Shown: piece by piece, positions 49,908 to 58,161 of the stretch
Layout: the number at the start of each line of letters is the position of its first letter
How positions within the stretch are numbered: the first letter of the stretch is position 1
From: Microbacterium sp.
GTDB lineage: Bacteria > Actinomycetota > Actinomycetes > Actinomycetales > Microbacteriaceae
DNA: 64,000 nt
Direction of reading: 5' to 3'
Assembly: GCA_031177765.1 (NCBI GenBank)
Contig: JAPSKH010000001.1
Coordinates: 1 to 64,000 of the forward strand
Notes under the pieces: model-generated
What the model was told of the DNA's origin: nothing
The model's input: only the letters and a program-made list of their open reading frames with translations
Database searches by the model: none
Program-made: the position numbers and the translations under genes

Positions 49908-49996
49908 GACACGGCTGTCAGGATGTGTGCGCGGCCGCATCCGGGCGCGCGGGCCGCGGACGCGGCATCCTCCCCATCGTAGGGTGAAACGACGAA

Positions 49997-50018
49997 GGGC
50001 GCCGGTTGCCCGGCGCCC
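49997..50018 (-). terminator. Terminator of rpsD
   Basis: GGGCGCCGG (49997-50005) pairs with CCGGCGCCC (50010-50018), a nine-base-pair stem with a four-base loop. On the minus strand it is followed by CTTCGTCGTTTC, the most T-rich tail of any hairpin in the window. Confidence 0.75.
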
Positions 50019-50040
50019 TCCTCGCTCGCCCGCTGAGCGG

Positions 50041-50670
50041 TTATCGAGCGGCGTAGTACTCGACGACGAGCTGGACGTCACAGACGACCGGGACCTCGGC
50101 GCGCTTGGGACGACGCACGAGACGGGCCTGCAGCTTGTCGAGCTCGACCTCGAGGTAGCCGGGAACCGGGGGCAGCACCTCGGCGTGACCGCCGGCCGCC
50201 GCCACCTGGAACGGCTCGAGGGCCTCGCTCTTGGGCTTGACGTGGATGAGCTGACCCGGCTTCACACGGAACGACGGGCGGTCGACCAGCTGGCCGTCGA
50301 CGAGGATGTGACGGTGCACCACGAGCTGGCGCGCCTGCGCCGTGGTGCGGGCGAAACCGGCGCGGAGCACGAGCGCGTCCAGGCGCATCTCGAGCTGCTC
50401 GACCAGGTTCTCACCGGTCAGACCCTGCGTGCGGCGGGCCTCGTTGAACTGGATGCGCAGCTGCTTCTCGCGGATGCCGTACTGCTCGCGCAGACGCTGC
50501 TTCTCGCGCAGGCGGACGGCGTAGTCGCTGTCGGCCTTGCGCTTGGTGCGGCCGTGCTCACCGGGAGCGTAGGGACGCTTCTCCAGGTAGCGGGCGGCCT
50601 TCGGGGTGAGCGCGACGCCGAGGGCGCGCGAGAGGCGGACCTTGCGGCGGTCCTGGGACTTCGTTGCCAC
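50041..50670 (-). CDS. rpsD: 30S ribosomal protein S4
   Basis: Primary 16S-binding protein of 209 residues, also an antitermination and fidelity factor. It is the cysteine-free (C-minus) form: the N-terminal zinc ribbon of other S4 proteins is replaced by RRKVRLSRALGVALTPKAAR. The S4 RNA-binding core is LEMRLDALVLRAGFARTTAQ. GTG 50670 has AAGGA eight bases upstream. It is monocistronic, with its own -10 and terminator, and lies far from rpoA, as is common in Micrococcales. Confidence 0.96.
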   Translation of the reverse strand: MATKSQDRRKVRLSRALGVALTPKAARYLEKRPYAPGEHGRTKRKADSDYAVRLREKQRLREQYGIREKQLRIQFNEARRTQGLTGENLVEQLEMRLDALVLRAGFARTTAQARQLVVHRHILVDGQLVDRPSFRVKPGQLIHVKPKSEALEPFQVAAAGGHAEVLPPVPGYLEVELDKLQARLVRRPKRAEVPVVCDVQLVVEYYAAR

Positions 50671-50820
50671 GAAGTGTTCCTTCCGTTGACGTGGACGTGT
50701 CTTTCACGACTCACGGGCGTATCTCCCCCGCTCCACCCTGTCCGGACTGCACGCCGGGGCATGCCGGAAGGTCGTTCAAGAAGGGAGGGGATGCCCGAAA
50801 ACTCGGTTTCGAGCCGGTCA

Positions 50821-50826
50821 AGGCTA
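50821..50826 (-). promoter_or_regulatory. Putative -10 box of rpsD
   Basis: On the minus strand TAGCCT lies in the 194-base gap between rarA and rpsD, about 150 bases before the GTG. The leader would be long enough for autoregulation by S4, but I see no clear pseudoknot. The inverted repeat CGAAA/TTTCG near 50789-50804 is inside it. Confidence 0.4.
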
Positions 50827-50864
50827 CCAGATCCCGCCTTCGGGCGAGCTGGACGCGCTCGCGG

Positions 50865-52226
50865 TCACCGTCCGTCGAGGATCCGGCGGATCTTCTCCAG
50901 CCGCGCCTGCACGTCGCGCTCGGCGCCCAGCGCCTTCGGCTCGTAGTAGCGGCGGCCGCGCAGCTCGTCCGGAAGATACTGCTGCGGCGACACGCCGACC
51001 TCCGAGTCGTGCGGATACACGTACCCCTTCCCGTGCCCGAGCCGCTTGGCCCCGGGATAGTGGGCGTCGCGGAGGTGGATCGGCACGCGACCGAACCCGC
51101 CGTTGCGCACATCGGCGATCGCGGCGTCGATGGCGAGGTATGCCGCATTGGACTTGGCCGTGGTCGCCAGATACGCCGTCGCCTCCGCGAGCGGGATGCG
51201 GCCTTCGGGCATCCCGATGAACTGCACCGCCTCGGCCGCGGCGACAGCGAGGGGCAGCGCCTGAGGATCTGCCAGCCCGATGTCCTCTGCGGCCGAGATG
51301 ATGAGGCGCCGCGCGATGAACCGCGGGTCCTCGCCCGCCTCGATCATCCGCGCGAGGTAGTGCATCGCCGCATCCACGTCCGAGCCGCGGATCGACTTGA
51401 TGAAGGCGCTGATGACGTCGTAGTGCTCGTCACCCTGCCGGTCGTATCGCAGCAGCGCGCGATCGACCGCCTGGGCGACCTGCTCGGAGGTGACGACGGG
51501 AACGGTCGAGGCATCCGTCTCCCCCTCGTCCTCGTGCTGCTCGTCGTCGGTGGGGGCAGCGAGGGATGCCGCCGCTTCGAGCGCCGTGAGCGCTCGCCGG
51601 GCGTCGCCGGACGAGAGGCGCACCAGGGCATCGCGTGCGTCGTCGCCCAGCGAGACCGCCCCGCCGAGGCCGCGAGGATCGGTGACGGCGCGATCGATCA
51701 GCATCCGCAGGTCGTCGTCGGAGAGGGGCTTCAGCGTCAGCAGGAGCGATCGCGACAGCAGTGGCGAGATCACCGAGAACGACGGATTCTCGGTCGTGGC
51801 GGCGATGAGCACCACCCAGCCGTTCTCGACGCCCGGCAGCAGCGCGTCCTGCTGCGCCTTGGTGAAGCGGTGGATCTCATCGAGGAAGAGGATCGTCGAC
51901 TGCCCGTACAGATCGCGCTGGGTGAGGGCCTCCTGCATCACCTCGCGGACATCGCGCACACCGGCCGTGACGGCCGACAGCTCGACGAAGCGCCGCCCCG
52001 AGGATCGGGCGATCGCCTGGGCCAGCGTCGTCTTCCCGGTGCCGGGCGGGCCCCACAGGATGACCGAGGTGGCGGCGCGCGTCGACGCGTCGGGATCGGC
52101 GAGGGTCACCAGCGGAGATCCCGGGCGCAGCAGGTGCGACTGACCGGCGACCTCGGCGAGCGATGTGGGCCGCATGCGCACCGCCAGGGGCGTCTGCCCC
52201 TGGAACAGCGCGGTGGGGATCGTCAC
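50865..52226 (-). CDS. rarA: Replication-associated recombination protein RarA
   Basis: AAA+ ATPase of 453 residues related to clamp loaders and WRNIP1, acting at stalled forks. Walker A is WGPPGTGKTTLAQ and Walker B LFLDEIHRF. The sensor motif is IAATTENPSFSV, and the C-terminal MgsA tetramerisation domain has GYVYPHDSEVG. GTG 52226 has no Shine-Dalgarno and lies six bases after TAGCCT, so it is probably leaderless. A short Asp/Glu/His-rich insert (about residues 225-240) interrupts the lid domain. Confidence 0.95.
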   Translation of the reverse strand: MTIPTALFQGQTPLAVRMRPTSLAEVAGQSHLLRPGSPLVTLADPDASTRAATSVILWGPPGTGKTTLAQAIARSSGRRFVELSAVTAGVRDVREVMQEALTQRDLYGQSTILFLDEIHRFTKAQQDALLPGVENGWVVLIAATTENPSFSVISPLLSRSLLLTLKPLSDDDLRMLIDRAVTDPRGLGGAVSLGDDARDALVRLSSGDARRALTALEAAASLAAPTDDEQHEDEGETDASTVPVVTSEQVAQAVDRALLRYDRQGDEHYDVISAFIKSIRGSDVDAAMHYLARMIEAGEDPRFIARRLIISAAEDIGLADPQALPLAVAAAEAVQFIGMPEGRIPLAEATAYLATTAKSNAAYLAIDAAIADVRNGGFGRVPIHLRDAHYPGAKRLGHGKGYVYPHDSEVGVSPQQYLPDELRGRRYYEPKALGAERDVQARLEKIRRILDGR

Positions 52227-52232
52227 GATCCC

Positions 52233-52238
52233 AGGCTA
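52233..52238 (-). promoter_or_regulatory. Putative leaderless -10 box of rarA
   Basis: On the minus strand TAGCCT is followed by GGGATC and then GTG 52226. It is divergent from the promoter at 52271-52300. Confidence 0.55.
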
Positions 52239-52270
52239 TCCCGGGGCTGCGACGCCGGGTCGGAGCGGGT

Positions 52271-52300
52271 TTGGTCGCCGTCGATCCCGCCCCATAGGAT
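52271..52300 (+). promoter_or_regulatory. Promoter of the 52341 gene
   Basis: TTGGTC (52271-52276) and TAGGAT (52295-52300) are separated by 18 bases. This is the best two-box promoter visible in the window, 41 bases before the GTG start. Confidence 0.55.
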
Positions 52301-52340
52301 CATCCCGGCCCGGGCGCCGACCCGGATTCGAGGAGGTCCC

Positions 52341-52655
52341 GTGGCGACCGGTGGCAAGGATCGCGATGCGCGCGCAGCGCGAGAGCGTGCTCGGCTCTAT
52401 CAGGCGCGGCGCCAGTTCCATCAGGATCAGGCCCGCCGCCGTCGCCGCGACAACCTGATCGGAGGGATCGCCGGAGGCCTTCTCATCCTGGGGCTCGCCG
52501 CTGTCCAGACCGCCTACTTCGTCGCCGGGCCGGGCGCGCCCGAGCCCACGCCCACCTCGACGCCGTCGCCCTCGCCGTCGGGCATGACCCCCGCCCCGAC
52601 CGACTCATCCACGCCTGTCCCCGACACGACCGGGACGCCGACGCCGACGCCGTGA
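52341..52655 (+). CDS. Small single-pass membrane protein with Pro/Thr/Ser tail
   Basis: A 104-residue protein starting at GTG 52341, four bases behind a perfect AGGAGG. The N-terminal ~40 residues are strongly basic and helical (ARERARLYQARRQFHQDQAR). One membrane helix follows (IGGIAGGLLILGLAAVQTAYF), then a tail of about 45 residues made almost only of Pro, Thr, Ser and Gly, ending TPTPTP. The layout implies a cytoplasmic basic head and a wall-side stalk, possibly O-mannosylated. No family is recognised. It is divergent from rarA and upstream of the DUF349 gene. Confidence 0.75.
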   Translation: MATGGKDRDARAARERARLYQARRQFHQDQARRRRRDNLIGGIAGGLLILGLAAVQTAYFVAGPGAPEPTPTSTPSPSPSGMTPAPTDSSTPVPDTTGTPTPTP

Positions 52656-52696
52656 AACCGGCCGCCGAGGCATCGGAGCGGACGGCCCCGCCGTAC

Positions 52697-52702
52697 TAGG
52701 CT
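52697..52702 (+). promoter_or_regulatory. Putative -10 box of the DUF349 gene
   Basis: TAGGCT within CTAGGCT lies 52 bases upstream of GTG 52755. No -35 is convincing. Confidence 0.5.
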
Positions 52703-52754
52703 TGGGATCCGTCCATCCCCCACAGGCGGCCCAAGCCGCGATGAGGTGCATCCC

Positions 52755-54194
52755 GTGACTGCCGCAGCAGAGTCGAACTCCGACACCACCGTGCCCGAGA
52801 GCCACGACGACCAGTCCCCCGAGTCGCTCGACGTCGAGCCCACCGACTCCACCGCCGACGCCGTCGACGCCGACGCCGTCGACGCCGTCGACGGCGCCGA
52901 CACGTCCGGCGGCGAAGCGACGGAGCCCGAGCCGGCCACGGAGACCGCTGAGACGAGCGCCGTCGGCGGCGATGAGCCGTGGGGTCGTGTCGACGCCGAC
53001 GGAACCGTGTCCGTGCGCGAGGCGACCGGCTGGCGGGTGGTCGGCCAGTTCCCCGACGGCCCTCCTGCCGAGGCGCTGGCCTACTTCGAGCGCAAGTACG
53101 CAGACCTGGCCGGCGAGGTCACGCTCCTCGAGGTGCGTCACCGCCGCGGCGGCGCGTCGGCCGCGGATCTGCGCTCCACGGCCCGCACCATCCGCGGGAA
53201 GCTGGAGAACGCCGCAGCCGTCGGCGATCTCGCCGCGCTCGAGACCCGCATCACGACGCTGCTCGAGGCGCTCGAGGCGGCGTCCGAGACCGAGGCGGCA
53301 GCCGCCCGCCAGGCCGTGGACGACGCCGTGCGCGCGAGGACGGAACTGGTCGAGAAGGCAGAGGCGCTCGCCGCGCGCGACCCCCGGACCGTTCAGTGGA
53401 AGCAGGCGACGGCGGAGATGACCTCTCTGTTCGACCAGTGGCAGGCTCAGCAGCAGAACGGCCCGCGCCTGCCCAAGTCCACCGCGCAGCAGCTGTGGAA
53501 GCGGTTCCGCGACGCCCGAGCGACCGTCGACAAGCACCGTCGCGCGTTCTACGCCGAGCTGGACGAAGCCCACAAGGCCGTGCGGGATCGCAAGACGCGC
53601 CTGGTCGAGAAGGCGGAGTCGCTCGCGGCGAAGGGCGAGGACGCGATCCCCGCCTACCGCGAGCTGCTCGACCAGTGGAAGGGCGCCGGACGCGCCGGCA
53701 AGAAGGTCGACGACGCCCTGTGGGCCCGCTTCAAGGCCGCCGGCGACGCGCTGTACAGCGCCCGCTCCGAGCGGGAGGCGGCGGATGCCGAGGCATCCCG
53801 CGAGAAGATCGAGGCCAAGCGCGCGCTCCTCGAAGAGGCGAAGGCCGTCGCCGACGAGCGCGACCTCGGCAAGGCGCGGTCGCTCCTGACCGGCATCCAG
53901 CGCCGGTGGGACGAGGTCGGCCGGATCTTCCCGCGCGACGCGGAGCGGTCCCTGGACGACGAGCTGCGCAAGATCGAGCAGGCGCTTCGCACCCGCGAGG
54001 AGGCCGACTGGAAGCGCAACGATCCCGAGACGAAGGCGCGCGCCAACGACATGACGCGCCAGCTCACGGAGGCGATCCAGAAGCTCGAGGACGAGCTGGA
54101 GACCGCCAGGAAGTCCGGCGACGCTCGCGCGATCGCGCAGGCGTCCGAGGCGCTCGAGGCACGTCGGTCGTGGCTGAAGGCGCTCGGCGGCTGA
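52755..54194 (+). CDS. DUF349 domain-containing protein
   Basis: A 479-residue protein. The first ~85 residues are acidic and low-complexity, with a tandem ADAVD repeat. A short beta segment follows (WGRVDADGTVSVREATGWRV), then several helical DUF349 repeats of about 75 residues with the motif W/RxF+xA (LWKRFRDARATV, LWARFKAAGDALY). Eukaryotic-like coiled-coil stretches end the chain. GAGG at 52743-52746 supports GTG 52755; a GTG three codons upstream is possible. The family is conserved in actinobacteria with no firm function and is sometimes discussed as nucleic-acid or ribosome associated. The gene seems to be a single transcription unit. Confidence 0.9.
   Translation: MTAAAESNSDTTVPESHDDQSPESLDVEPTDSTADAVDADAVDAVDGADTSGGEATEPEPATETAETSAVGGDEPWGRVDADGTVSVREATGWRVVGQFPDGPPAEALAYFERKYADLAGEVTLLEVRHRRGGASAADLRSTARTIRGKLENAAAVGDLAALETRITTLLEALEAASETEAAAARQAVDDAVRARTELVEKAEALAARDPRTVQWKQATAEMTSLFDQWQAQQQNGPRLPKSTAQQLWKRFRDARATVDKHRRAFYAELDEAHKAVRDRKTRLVEKAESLAAKGEDAIPAYRELLDQWKGAGRAGKKVDDALWARFKAAGDALYSARSEREAADAEASREKIEAKRALLEEAKAVADERDLGKARSLLTGIQRRWDEVGRIFPRDAERSLDDELRKIEQALRTREEADWKRNDPETKARANDMTRQLTEAIQKLEDELETARKSGDARAIAQASEALEARRSWLKALGG
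52854..52883 (+). repeat. Tandem 15-bp repeat in the DUF349 gene
   Basis: GCCGACGCCGTCGAC occurs twice back to back (52854-52868 and 52869-52883), followed by a partial copy. Each unit encodes ADAVD. Because the unit is 15 bases, gain or loss of copies keeps the frame. Confidence 0.85.
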
Positions 54195-54334
54195 CCGACG
54201 GTCCTCACAGCGTCGCGGGCCTCTCGCGCGACGTGACCGGGTGACGCCCCGGAGCCGTGATGTCCTGCGGCCGGTTCTCCACAGCGACGCCGGACGGCTC
54301 CGCGGCGGAAGACCGGGTGCGGCACACTGCCTCC

Positions 54335-54889
54335 ATGAGATCGGTGTTCCTGTACTTCGTCGATGACCGGCTGTCGCGGGCGGAGCTGTCCGCGGCGCGG
54401 CTGGACGGGGACATCGTCGAACTCGGGGACGCGTACATCCCCGCTGACGCGGTCGAGACGGCCGCGCTCCGCGCCGGATCGCTCGCGCGCCTCCTGGGCG
54501 ACTCCCTCGCCGCCACCCACCTCTCGGCCGCCTGGATCCACGGCACCTCTCCCTTCCCGCCTGCGCGGCACACCGTTCAGCGCGCGGTGCCGCGCCGCGT
54601 GCACATGGCGCCGGAGCGCCAGGTCGTCTACCGCGACCTCGCGGTGGCCCAGAGCGATCTGCTCATCCTCGGCGGCGTGCGAGTGACCTCGCACGCGCGG
54701 ACGCTGATGGATCTGGCGCGCGTGCCGGATGCCGAGCACGAGCTGGCTGCCCGCCGACTCGCCGCGGCATCCCCGGAGGCGCGCGACGCCGCGATCGAGC
54801 GACTGGAGCGCGGGGCGCTGCCGCACAAGCGGCGGGCGCTGTCGTTCCTGCGCGGGCTCGCGCCGGATCAGCTCGACGTGACCCGGTAG
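54335..54889 (+). CDS. AbiEi-like (type IV antitoxin-like) hypothetical protein
   Basis: A 184-residue protein. The N-terminal winged-helix-like part ([20 protein letters not shown]) and the motifs [11 protein letters not shown] and [17 protein letters not shown] follow the order seen in AbiEi family antitoxin-like proteins. No AbiEii nucleotidyltransferase toxin is adjacent, so it is an orphan. ATG 54335 could be leaderless (CACACT six bases before). A start at 54260 with GGAG upstream would add 25 residues. The 3' end overlaps the convergent rel gene by 22 bases. It may be a transcription regulator rather than an antitoxin. Confidence 0.65.
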   Translation: MRSVFLYFVDDRLSRAELSAARLDGDIVELGDAYIPADAVETAALRAGSLARLLGDSLAATHLSAAWIHGTSPFPPARHTVQRAVPRRVHMAPERQVVYRDLAVAQSDLLILGGVRVTSHARTLMDLARVPDAEHELAARRLAAASPEARDAAIERLERGALPHKRRALSFLRGLAPDQLDVTR

Positions 54890-57117
54890 ACGTCGTAGAC
54901 GGCGTCGATCCGCCGCACCGCGTTGAGGACCCGGTCCAGGTGCACGATGTCCCCCATCTCGAACACGAACCGGCTGAGCGCCAGGCGGTCGTTCGTGGTG
55001 GACACGGTGGCCGACAGGATGTTCACGTGGTGCTCGCTGAGCACCCGGGTGACATCGCTGAGCAGACCCGACCGGTCGAGCGCCTCGATCTGGATCTGCA
55101 CGAGGAAGACGCTCTTCGTCGTCGGCGCCCACTCGACGTCGATCAGCCGGTCGGAGTCCTCCATGAGGGACTTCACGTTCGTGCAGTCGGCGCGGTGGAC
55201 AGAGACGCCGCTGCCGCGCGTGACGAAGCCGACGATCTGATCACCCGGCACGGGCGTGCAGCACTTGGCGAGCTTCACCAGGATGTCGGGCGCACCGCGG
55301 ACGAGGATGCCGGAGTCGCCGCCGCGCGGCGTCCGGGACCGTCCGACGGCGGGCAGGTCGATCGGCCCGGTCGCGGTGTCGCTGGAGGCGACGAGCGCCG
55401 TCACCTTCTCGATCACCGACTGCGTCGAGACGTGCCCCTCGCCCACCGCGGCGTACAGGGCCGAGACGTCCTCGTAACGGAGCTGATGGGCGACCTCGGC
55501 GAACGAATCCTGGTTCATCAGGCGCTGCAGGGGCAGATTCTGACGGCGCATCGCTCGTGCGATGGATTCCTTGCCCTGCTCGATCGCCTCTTCGCGACGC
55601 TCCTTGGTGAACCAGCCGCGGATCTTGTTGCGCGCGCGCGTGCTCTTGACGAAGCCGAGCCAGTCCTGGCTGGGACCTGCGTCGGGGTTCTTCGACGTGA
55701 AGACCTCGACCACGTCGCCGCTCTTGAGCTCGGACTCCAGCGGCACGAGCCGGCCGTTGACCTTCGCGCCCATGGTGCGGTGGCCCACCTCCGTGTGCAC
55801 CGCGTATGCGAAGTCGACCGGGGTCGCGCCGGCGGGAAGGCCGATCACGCGGCCCTTCGGCGTGAAGACGTAGACCTCCTTGGCGCCGATCTCGAAGCGC
55901 AGAGAGTCCAGGAACTCACCCGGGTCGGCCGTCTCCGCCTGCCAGTCGGAGATGTGGGCGAGCCACGCCATGTCGGTGTCGGTCGCGCGGGCGTCGGCCT
56001 TGCCGCCGTTCATCCGCTCCTTGTACTTCCAATGCGCCGCGACGCCGTACTCGGCCTGCTGGTGCATCTCATGGGTGCGGATCTGGATCTCGACCGTACG
56101 CCCGCCGGGCCCGATCACCGTCGTGTGCAGCGACTGGTAGAGGTTGAACTTCGGCGTGGCGATGTAGTCCTTGAACCGGCCGGGAAGGGGCGTCCAGCGC
56201 GCGTGGATCGCGCCGAGCACGGCGTAGCAGTCCCGCACGCTGCCGACGAGGATGCGGATGCCGATGAGGTCGTAGATGTCGTCGAACTCGCGTCCCCGGA
56301 CGACCATCTTCTGGTACACGGAGTACAGCTGCTTGGGCCGGCCCATGACGCGGCCGCGGATCCGCAGCTCCCGCAGGTCGCTGTCGACCGCTTCGATGAC
56401 GTTCTGCACGTACTGCTCGCGCTGCGGCGTGCGCTGCTTGACGAGGCTGTCGATCTCGGCGTAAAGCTTGGGATGCAGCACCGCGAAAGACAGGTCTTCG
56501 AGCTCGGACTTGATGGCCTGGATGCCGAGCCGGTGGGCCAGCGGCGCGTAGATCTCGAGCGTCTCGGTGGCCTTCTTGCGGGCCTTCTCCGGGGGGACGA
56601 AGCCCCACGTGCGCGCGTTGTGCAGGCGGTCGGCGAGCTTGATGAGCAGGACGCGGATGTCGCGCGACATCGCGACGATCATCTTGCGGACCGTCTCGGC
56701 CTGGGCGCTCTCGCCGTACTTGACCTTGTCGAGCTTGGTGACCCCGTCCACCAGCATCGCGACCTCGTCGCCGAAGTCGGCCGTGAGCGCCTCGAGGGAG
56801 TACTCGGTGTCCTCGACGGTGTCGTGCAGCAGCGCCGCGGCGATGGCGCGGGGACCGAGGCCCAGGTCGGCGAGGATCTGCGCGACAGCGAGGGGATGCG
56901 TGATGTACGGCTCGCCGCTCTGTCGGGCCTGCCCCGAGTGAGCGCGTTCGGCGACGGAGTACGCCCGCTCGATGATCGACAGGTCGCCCTTCGGATGATG
57001 CGTGCGCACCGTGCGAAGAAGCTGCGCGACGTCGTCGCGTCGTGCCGCGCGCGAGAAGATGCGCGGAACGAGGCGCCGCAGCGACGATGTCTGGGCGGGC
57101 GGGACGATCTCGGTCAT
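54868..57117 (-). CDS. rel: Bifunctional (p)ppGpp synthetase/hydrolase Rel
   Basis: Stringent-response enzyme of 749 residues. The hydrolase domain is intact (HDTVED at residues 98-103), so it is bifunctional. The synthetase domain contains [23 protein letters not shown] domain ([24 protein letters not shown]), a zinc-finger/helical part with [16 protein letters not shown], and a C-terminal ACT domain ([19 protein letters not shown]) follow. GGAGG precedes ATG 57117, and a TAGGAT box lies at 57148-57153. It is downstream of secDF, the standard actinobacterial order. Confidence 0.97.
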   Translation of the reverse strand: MTEIVPPAQTSSLRRLVPRIFSRAARRDDVAQLLRTVRTHHPKGDLSIIERAYSVAERAHSGQARQSGEPYITHPLAVAQILADLGLGPRAIAAALLHDTVEDTEYSLEALTADFGDEVAMLVDGVTKLDKVKYGESAQAETVRKMIVAMSRDIRVLLIKLADRLHNARTWGFVPPEKARKKATETLEIYAPLAHRLGIQAIKSELEDLSFAVLHPKLYAEIDSLVKQRTPQREQYVQNVIEAVDSDLRELRIRGRVMGRPKQLYSVYQKMVVRGREFDDIYDLIGIRILVGSVRDCYAVLGAIHARWTPLPGRFKDYIATPKFNLYQSLHTTVIGPGGRTVEIQIRTHEMHQQAEYGVAAHWKYKERMNGGKADARATDTDMAWLAHISDWQAETADPGEFLDSLRFEIGAKEVYVFTPKGRVIGLPAGATPVDFAYAVHTEVGHRTMGAKVNGRLVPLESELKSGDVVEVFTSKNPDAGPSQDWLGFVKSTRARNKIRGWFTKERREEAIEQGKESIARAMRRQNLPLQRLMNQDSFAEVAHQLRYEDVSALYAAVGEGHVSTQSVIEKVTALVASSDTATGPIDLPAVGRSRTPRGGDSGILVRGAPDILVKLAKCCTPVPGDQIVGFVTRGSGVSVHRADCTNVKSLMEDSDRLIDVEWAPTTKSVFLVQIQIEALDRSGLLSDVTRVLSEHHVNILSATVSTTNDRLALSRFVFEMGDIVHLDRVLNAVRRIDAVYDVYRVTSS

Positions 57118-57147
57118 CCGATCGCCTCCCCTCCGCTGGACCTCACA

Positions 57148-57153
57148 ATCCTA
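57148..57153 (-). promoter_or_regulatory. Putative -10 box of rel
   Basis: On the minus strand TAGGAT lies 30 bases before the ATG, so a leader of about 24 bases carries the GGAGGGGAGG ribosome binding site. TGAGGC about 16 bases upstream is a weak -35. Confidence 0.55.
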
Positions 57154-57171
57154 CGCCCGCGCTCCCAGGCC

Positions 57172-58161
57172 TCAGGCCGGGGTGCCGGCCAGTTCGCGGG
57201 CCGCGAGCACGCGGGCGTCGCGGGTCTTGATGGCCGGCTCGTTCTCACGCAGCAGCGAGTACAGCGGCGCGGCCACGAAGATCGTCGAGTACGCGGCCAC
57301 GATGGTGCCCACGAAGATCGACAGCGAGAGGTCCGTGAGGGTCTGAGCGCCCAGCCACAGCGCGCCGATGAACAGGATCGCGCCGGTGGGCAGGATCGCC
57401 ACGACGGTCGTGTTGATCGAGCGCACGAGGGTCTGGTTCACGGCGAGGTTCACCGACTCGCCGAACGTGCGACCCGACACCTCGCCGTCCTCGCTGGTGT
57501 TCTCGCGGATCTTGTCGAAGACGACGGTGGTGTCGTACAGCGCGTACGAGAGGATCGTCAGGAAGCCGATGACCGCAGCCGGCGAGATCTCGAAGCCGAA
57601 CAGCGCGTAGACGCCGATCGTGATCACGAGCACGTCCACGAGGCCGATGATCGCCGACACCGACATCTTCCAGGTGCGGAAGTACAGCGCGAGGATCAGG
57701 AAGGTCAGCGCGAGGAAGATGGCCAGGCCCCACAGCGACTGGCGCGTGACGTCCGCTCCCCAGCTGGGTCCGATGAAGGAGTAGCTGACCTCCGACTCGG
57801 GAACGTCGTAGGCCTGAGCGAGGGCTGCGGACACTTCCCGGCTCTCGGCATCCGTCATCTGATCGGTCTGCACGCGCACGGCGTCCTCGCCGATCGTCAC
57901 GACCTTCGTCGCCGCGTCGGGGACGACCGACTGCACCGCGTCGGTCGCGATCAGCTGGTCGGTGGTCGCCACGCCGTTGACGGTGAACTGCGATCCGCCG
58001 GTGAACTCGATCGAGAACTGGATCGGGCGGAACAGCGGCACGAGCGCCGACCCGATCACGAGGATCAGTGCGATCAGGAACCACAGCCGCCGCCGCCCGA
58101 CGAACGGGAACGAGGTCTTGCCGGTGTAGAGGTCGTTGCCGAGCTGGCTCATGGAGCGCAT
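57172..58161 (-). CDS. secF: Protein translocase subunit SecF
   Basis: Membrane subunit of 329 residues of the SecDF complex, which uses the proton gradient to help Sec export. Six membrane segments are visible. The P1-like region has SIEFTGGSQFTV, and the membrane motif VLVITIGVYALFGFEISPAAV includes the conserved SecF segment. ATG 58161 shares one base with the secD stop (TGATG); ATG 58152 three codons in is an alternative. The C-terminus is shorter and more basic than in SecD. Confidence 0.95.
   Translation of the reverse strand: MRSMSQLGNDLYTGKTSFPFVGRRRLWFLIALILVIGSALVPLFRPIQFSIEFTGGSQFTVNGVATTDQLIATDAVQSVVPDAATKVVTIGEDAVRVQTDQMTDAESREVSAALAQAYDVPESEVSYSFIGPSWGADVTRQSLWGLAIFLALTFLILALYFRTWKMSVSAIIGLVDVLVITIGVYALFGFEISPAAVIGFLTILSYALYDTTVVFDKIRENTSEDGEVSGRTFGESVNLAVNQTLVRSINTTVVAILPTGAILFIGALWLGAQTLTDLSLSIFVGTIVAAYSTIFVAAPLYSLLRENEPAIKTRDARVLAARELAGTPA

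Noticed and set aside
52605..53573. A minus-strand open frame opposite the DUF349 gene
   Set aside because: Low-complexity antisense composition, no start signals, and it overlaps a supported plus-strand gene.
54260..54334. Start of the AbiEi-like gene at ATG 54260
   Set aside because: GGAG lies upstream, but the added 25 residues look non-coding and the conserved-looking domain begins at ATG 54335. Kept only as an alternative.
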